DNA of 6,576 bases, taken from contig DATLAN010000365.1 in the NCBI GenBank assembly GCA_035527455.1, positions 1-6,576 of the forward strand, written 5' to 3'. Position numbers and translations under genes: made by a program. Of this stretch, positions 5,289 to 6,576 are shown in pieces. Numbering within the stretch: the first letter of the stretch is position 1; every line of letters begins with the position of its first letter. The notes below the pieces were generated by a model, which saw only the letters and a list, made by a program, of their open reading frames with translations, was not told the DNA's origin and ran no database searches. This DNA comes from DATLAN01 sp035527455 (lineage in GTDB: Bacteria; Planctomycetota; Planctomycetia; Pirellulales; Thermoguttaceae).

Positions 5289-6576
5289 ATGCTGACTCCC
5301 CAGATCCGCGGTTCCCTCTACATCGACGGCCGGTGGTGCGAAGCCGACTCCGGCCGGACCGTCGGCGTGATCAACCCGGCCACCGAAGAGACGTTCTGCC
5401 AGGTGGCGAGCTGCGGCCGCTCAGAGACCGATCGGGCGATCGAGGCCGCGCAGAACGCCTTGAAGTCGTGGCGGGCGATGACGCCTTACGAGCGAGAGAT
5501 CCCGCTGCGGAAGACCGGCGAGTTGATCCGCCAGCGCGTCGACGAGATCGCCGAAGCGCTGACCATGGAGCAAGGCAAGCCGCTGGCCGAAGCCCGGCTC
5601 GAAGTCCTGGCTAACGCGACGTTCTTCGAGTGGTACGCCGAGGAGGGCACCCGGGTGTACGGCGAGATCGTGCCGTCGCACTTCCGCCACAAGCGGCTGT
5701 TCATTTTCTATCAACCGATCGGCGTCTGCGCGATGATCTCGCCGTGGAACTTTCCGCTGTTCTTGCAGGGACGCAAGATCGCCCCGGCGTTGGCCGCCGG
5801 CTGCACGTGCGTCTGCCGCCCGTCGACCGAAACGCCGCTGAACCTGGTCAAGCTGTTCGAGTGCCTGGAAGACGCGGGCGTGCCGCCGGGCGTGGCCAAT
5901 CTCGTGATCGGACCGGCCGAGGAGTGCATGGAGGCGTTCTACGCCCATGCGAAGGTCCGCCAGATCAGCTTCTCCGGCTCGACCGAGATCGGCAAAGAGA
6001 TCATGCAGCGCTCGGCCGCGGGCGTGAAGACGATCTCGATCGAACTGGGCGGCCACGCGCCGTTCGTGGCCTTTCCCGACTACGGGGCCGAAGCAGCGGC
6101 CCGGTTCGCCGCGGCCAGCAAGTTCCGAAACGCCGGCCAGTCGTGCATCTCCGCCAGCCGCTTCTACATTCACGAAGACATCTACGAGGACTTTTGCGAG
6201 GCGGTCGTGGCCGAAGCGAAGGCACTCGTCCTGGGCAACGGGCTGGACGACGGTGTGACGATGGGCCCGGTGACCACCGCCGGCCATCGCGAGAAGACCC
6301 TGCGATTGATCCAAGACGCACTGGGCAAGGGCGCCAAGCTGCTTTGCGGCGGCGGCCGGCCCAAGGAGCCGTCGGTCGGCTATTTCGTCCAGCCGACGAT
6401 CATCACCGACGTGACCGCGGAAATGGAAATCATGGTCGAGGAGCCCTTCTGTCCGGTGATGCCCATCATTCCCTTCCGCACGTGCGACGAGGCGCTCCGC
6501 CTGGCCAACGACACGGAGTACGGGCTGGCCTCGTACATCGCCACGCACGATCTCGGGACGGCGATCAAGATGGCCG
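5289..6576 (+). CDS. NAD(P)-dependent aldehyde dehydrogenase, succinate-semialdehyde dehydrogenase type (partial, C-terminus beyond window)
   Basis: It oxidises an aldehyde to the carboxylate in the cytoplasm. EQGKPLAEA (94-102), FFEWYAEEG and the overall pattern point to the GabD-like branch, although the substrate cannot be proven. The first 429 residues are present, of the roughly 480-500 expected. Visible motifs are SPWNFP with Asn154 (oxyanion hole), the cofactor loop FSGSTEIG (228-235), ELGG with the general base Glu252, GQSC with the catalytic Cys286, and EEPF (384-387) of the cofactor site. Oddities: the usual Lys of the VVKPS cofactor-binding strand is Arg177 (CRPSTETP), the usual Asn after ELGG is His256, and EEPFGP reads EEPFCP (Cys388). 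An in-frame ATG at 5277 (adding METS) is an alternative start. I prefer 5289, which has GGA 7 bases upstream. The frame is closed upstream by TAG at 5235. It is transcribed away from the cassette. Its G+C is high, like that of the glycosidase gene. Confidence 0.92.
   Translation, partial: MLTPQIRGSLYIDGRWCEADSGRTVGVINPATEETFCQVASCGRSETDRAIEAAQNALKSWRAMTPYEREIPLRKTGELIRQRVDEIAEALTMEQGKPLAEARLEVLANATFFEWYAEEGTRVYGEIVPSHFRHKRLFIFYQPIGVCAMISPWNFPLFLQGRKIAPALAAGCTCVCRPSTETPLNLVKLFECLEDAGVPPGVANLVIGPAEECMEAFYAHAKVRQISFSGSTEIGKEIMQRSAAGVKTISIELGGHAPFVAFPDYGAEAAARFAAASKFRNAGQSCISASRFYIHEDIYEDFCEAVVAEAKALVLGNGLDDGVTMGPVTTAGHREKTLRLIQDALGKGAKLLCGGGRPKEPSVGYFVQPTIITDVTAEMEIMVEEPFCPVMPIIPFRTCDEALRLANDTEYGLASYIATHDLGTAIKMA

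Noticed and set aside
4866..5295. Two overlapping plus-strand open frames over the transposase remnant.
   Set aside because: The minus-strand translation of the same DNA gives recognisable OrfA sequence; the plus-strand frames are its antisense shadows.
5421..6548. Long open frame (about 375 codons) on the minus strand opposite the aldehyde dehydrogenase.
   Set aside because: The plus strand carries intact aldehyde dehydrogenase motifs throughout. The opposite frame is rich in Arg, Gly and Ala, as expected of antisense frames in GC-rich genes, and shows no domain.

Overview
The window looks like chromosomal DNA of a GC-rich planctomycete, most likely Pirellulales-like. This is inferred from the style of the large secreted sugar-active enzyme, its C-terminal beta-sandwich module, and a short 'GGCAGGTT..AACCTGCC' palindromic repeat of a kind I remember from planctomycete genomes. 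No marker gene is present, so the assignment is tentative.

Layout from left to right. Positions 1-149 hold no gene. They contain a perfect 26-bp inverted repeat (14-39 / 86-111) next to a 20-bp-periodic motif, just past the stop of the first gene. Positions 150-2948 (minus strand) encode a 932-residue exported six-hairpin (alpha/alpha-barrel) glycosidase-like protein. It carries an in-frame 120-bp patch made of three palindromic repeats. Positions 2949-3328 hold no gene. Positions 3329-4672 (minus strand) are a two-gene, AT-richer cassette: a secreted protein of unknown function (243 aa), then, 18 bp later, a four-helix membrane protein (197 aa). Positions 4673-4983 hold leader and regulatory candidates. 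Positions 4984-5202 (minus strand) are a decayed IS3-type transposase OrfA fragment with an internal stop. From 5289 to the right edge (plus strand) is the first 429 residues of an aldehyde dehydrogenase of the succinate-semialdehyde dehydrogenase type. A candidate promoter lies in the edge of the transposase remnant.

Functionally, the glycosidase and the dehydrogenase are ordinary catabolic genes, one exported and one cytoplasmic, with no obvious shared operon. The two-gene cassette differs in base composition and has the look of an accessory insertion. Its membrane protein resembles, from memory only, four-helix predicted membrane effectors of bacterial conflict systems. That is the best candidate here for an undescribed system, but it has no visible enzymatic or sensor partner inside the window. 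The other notable signal is a repeat family that has entered a coding region without breaking the frame.
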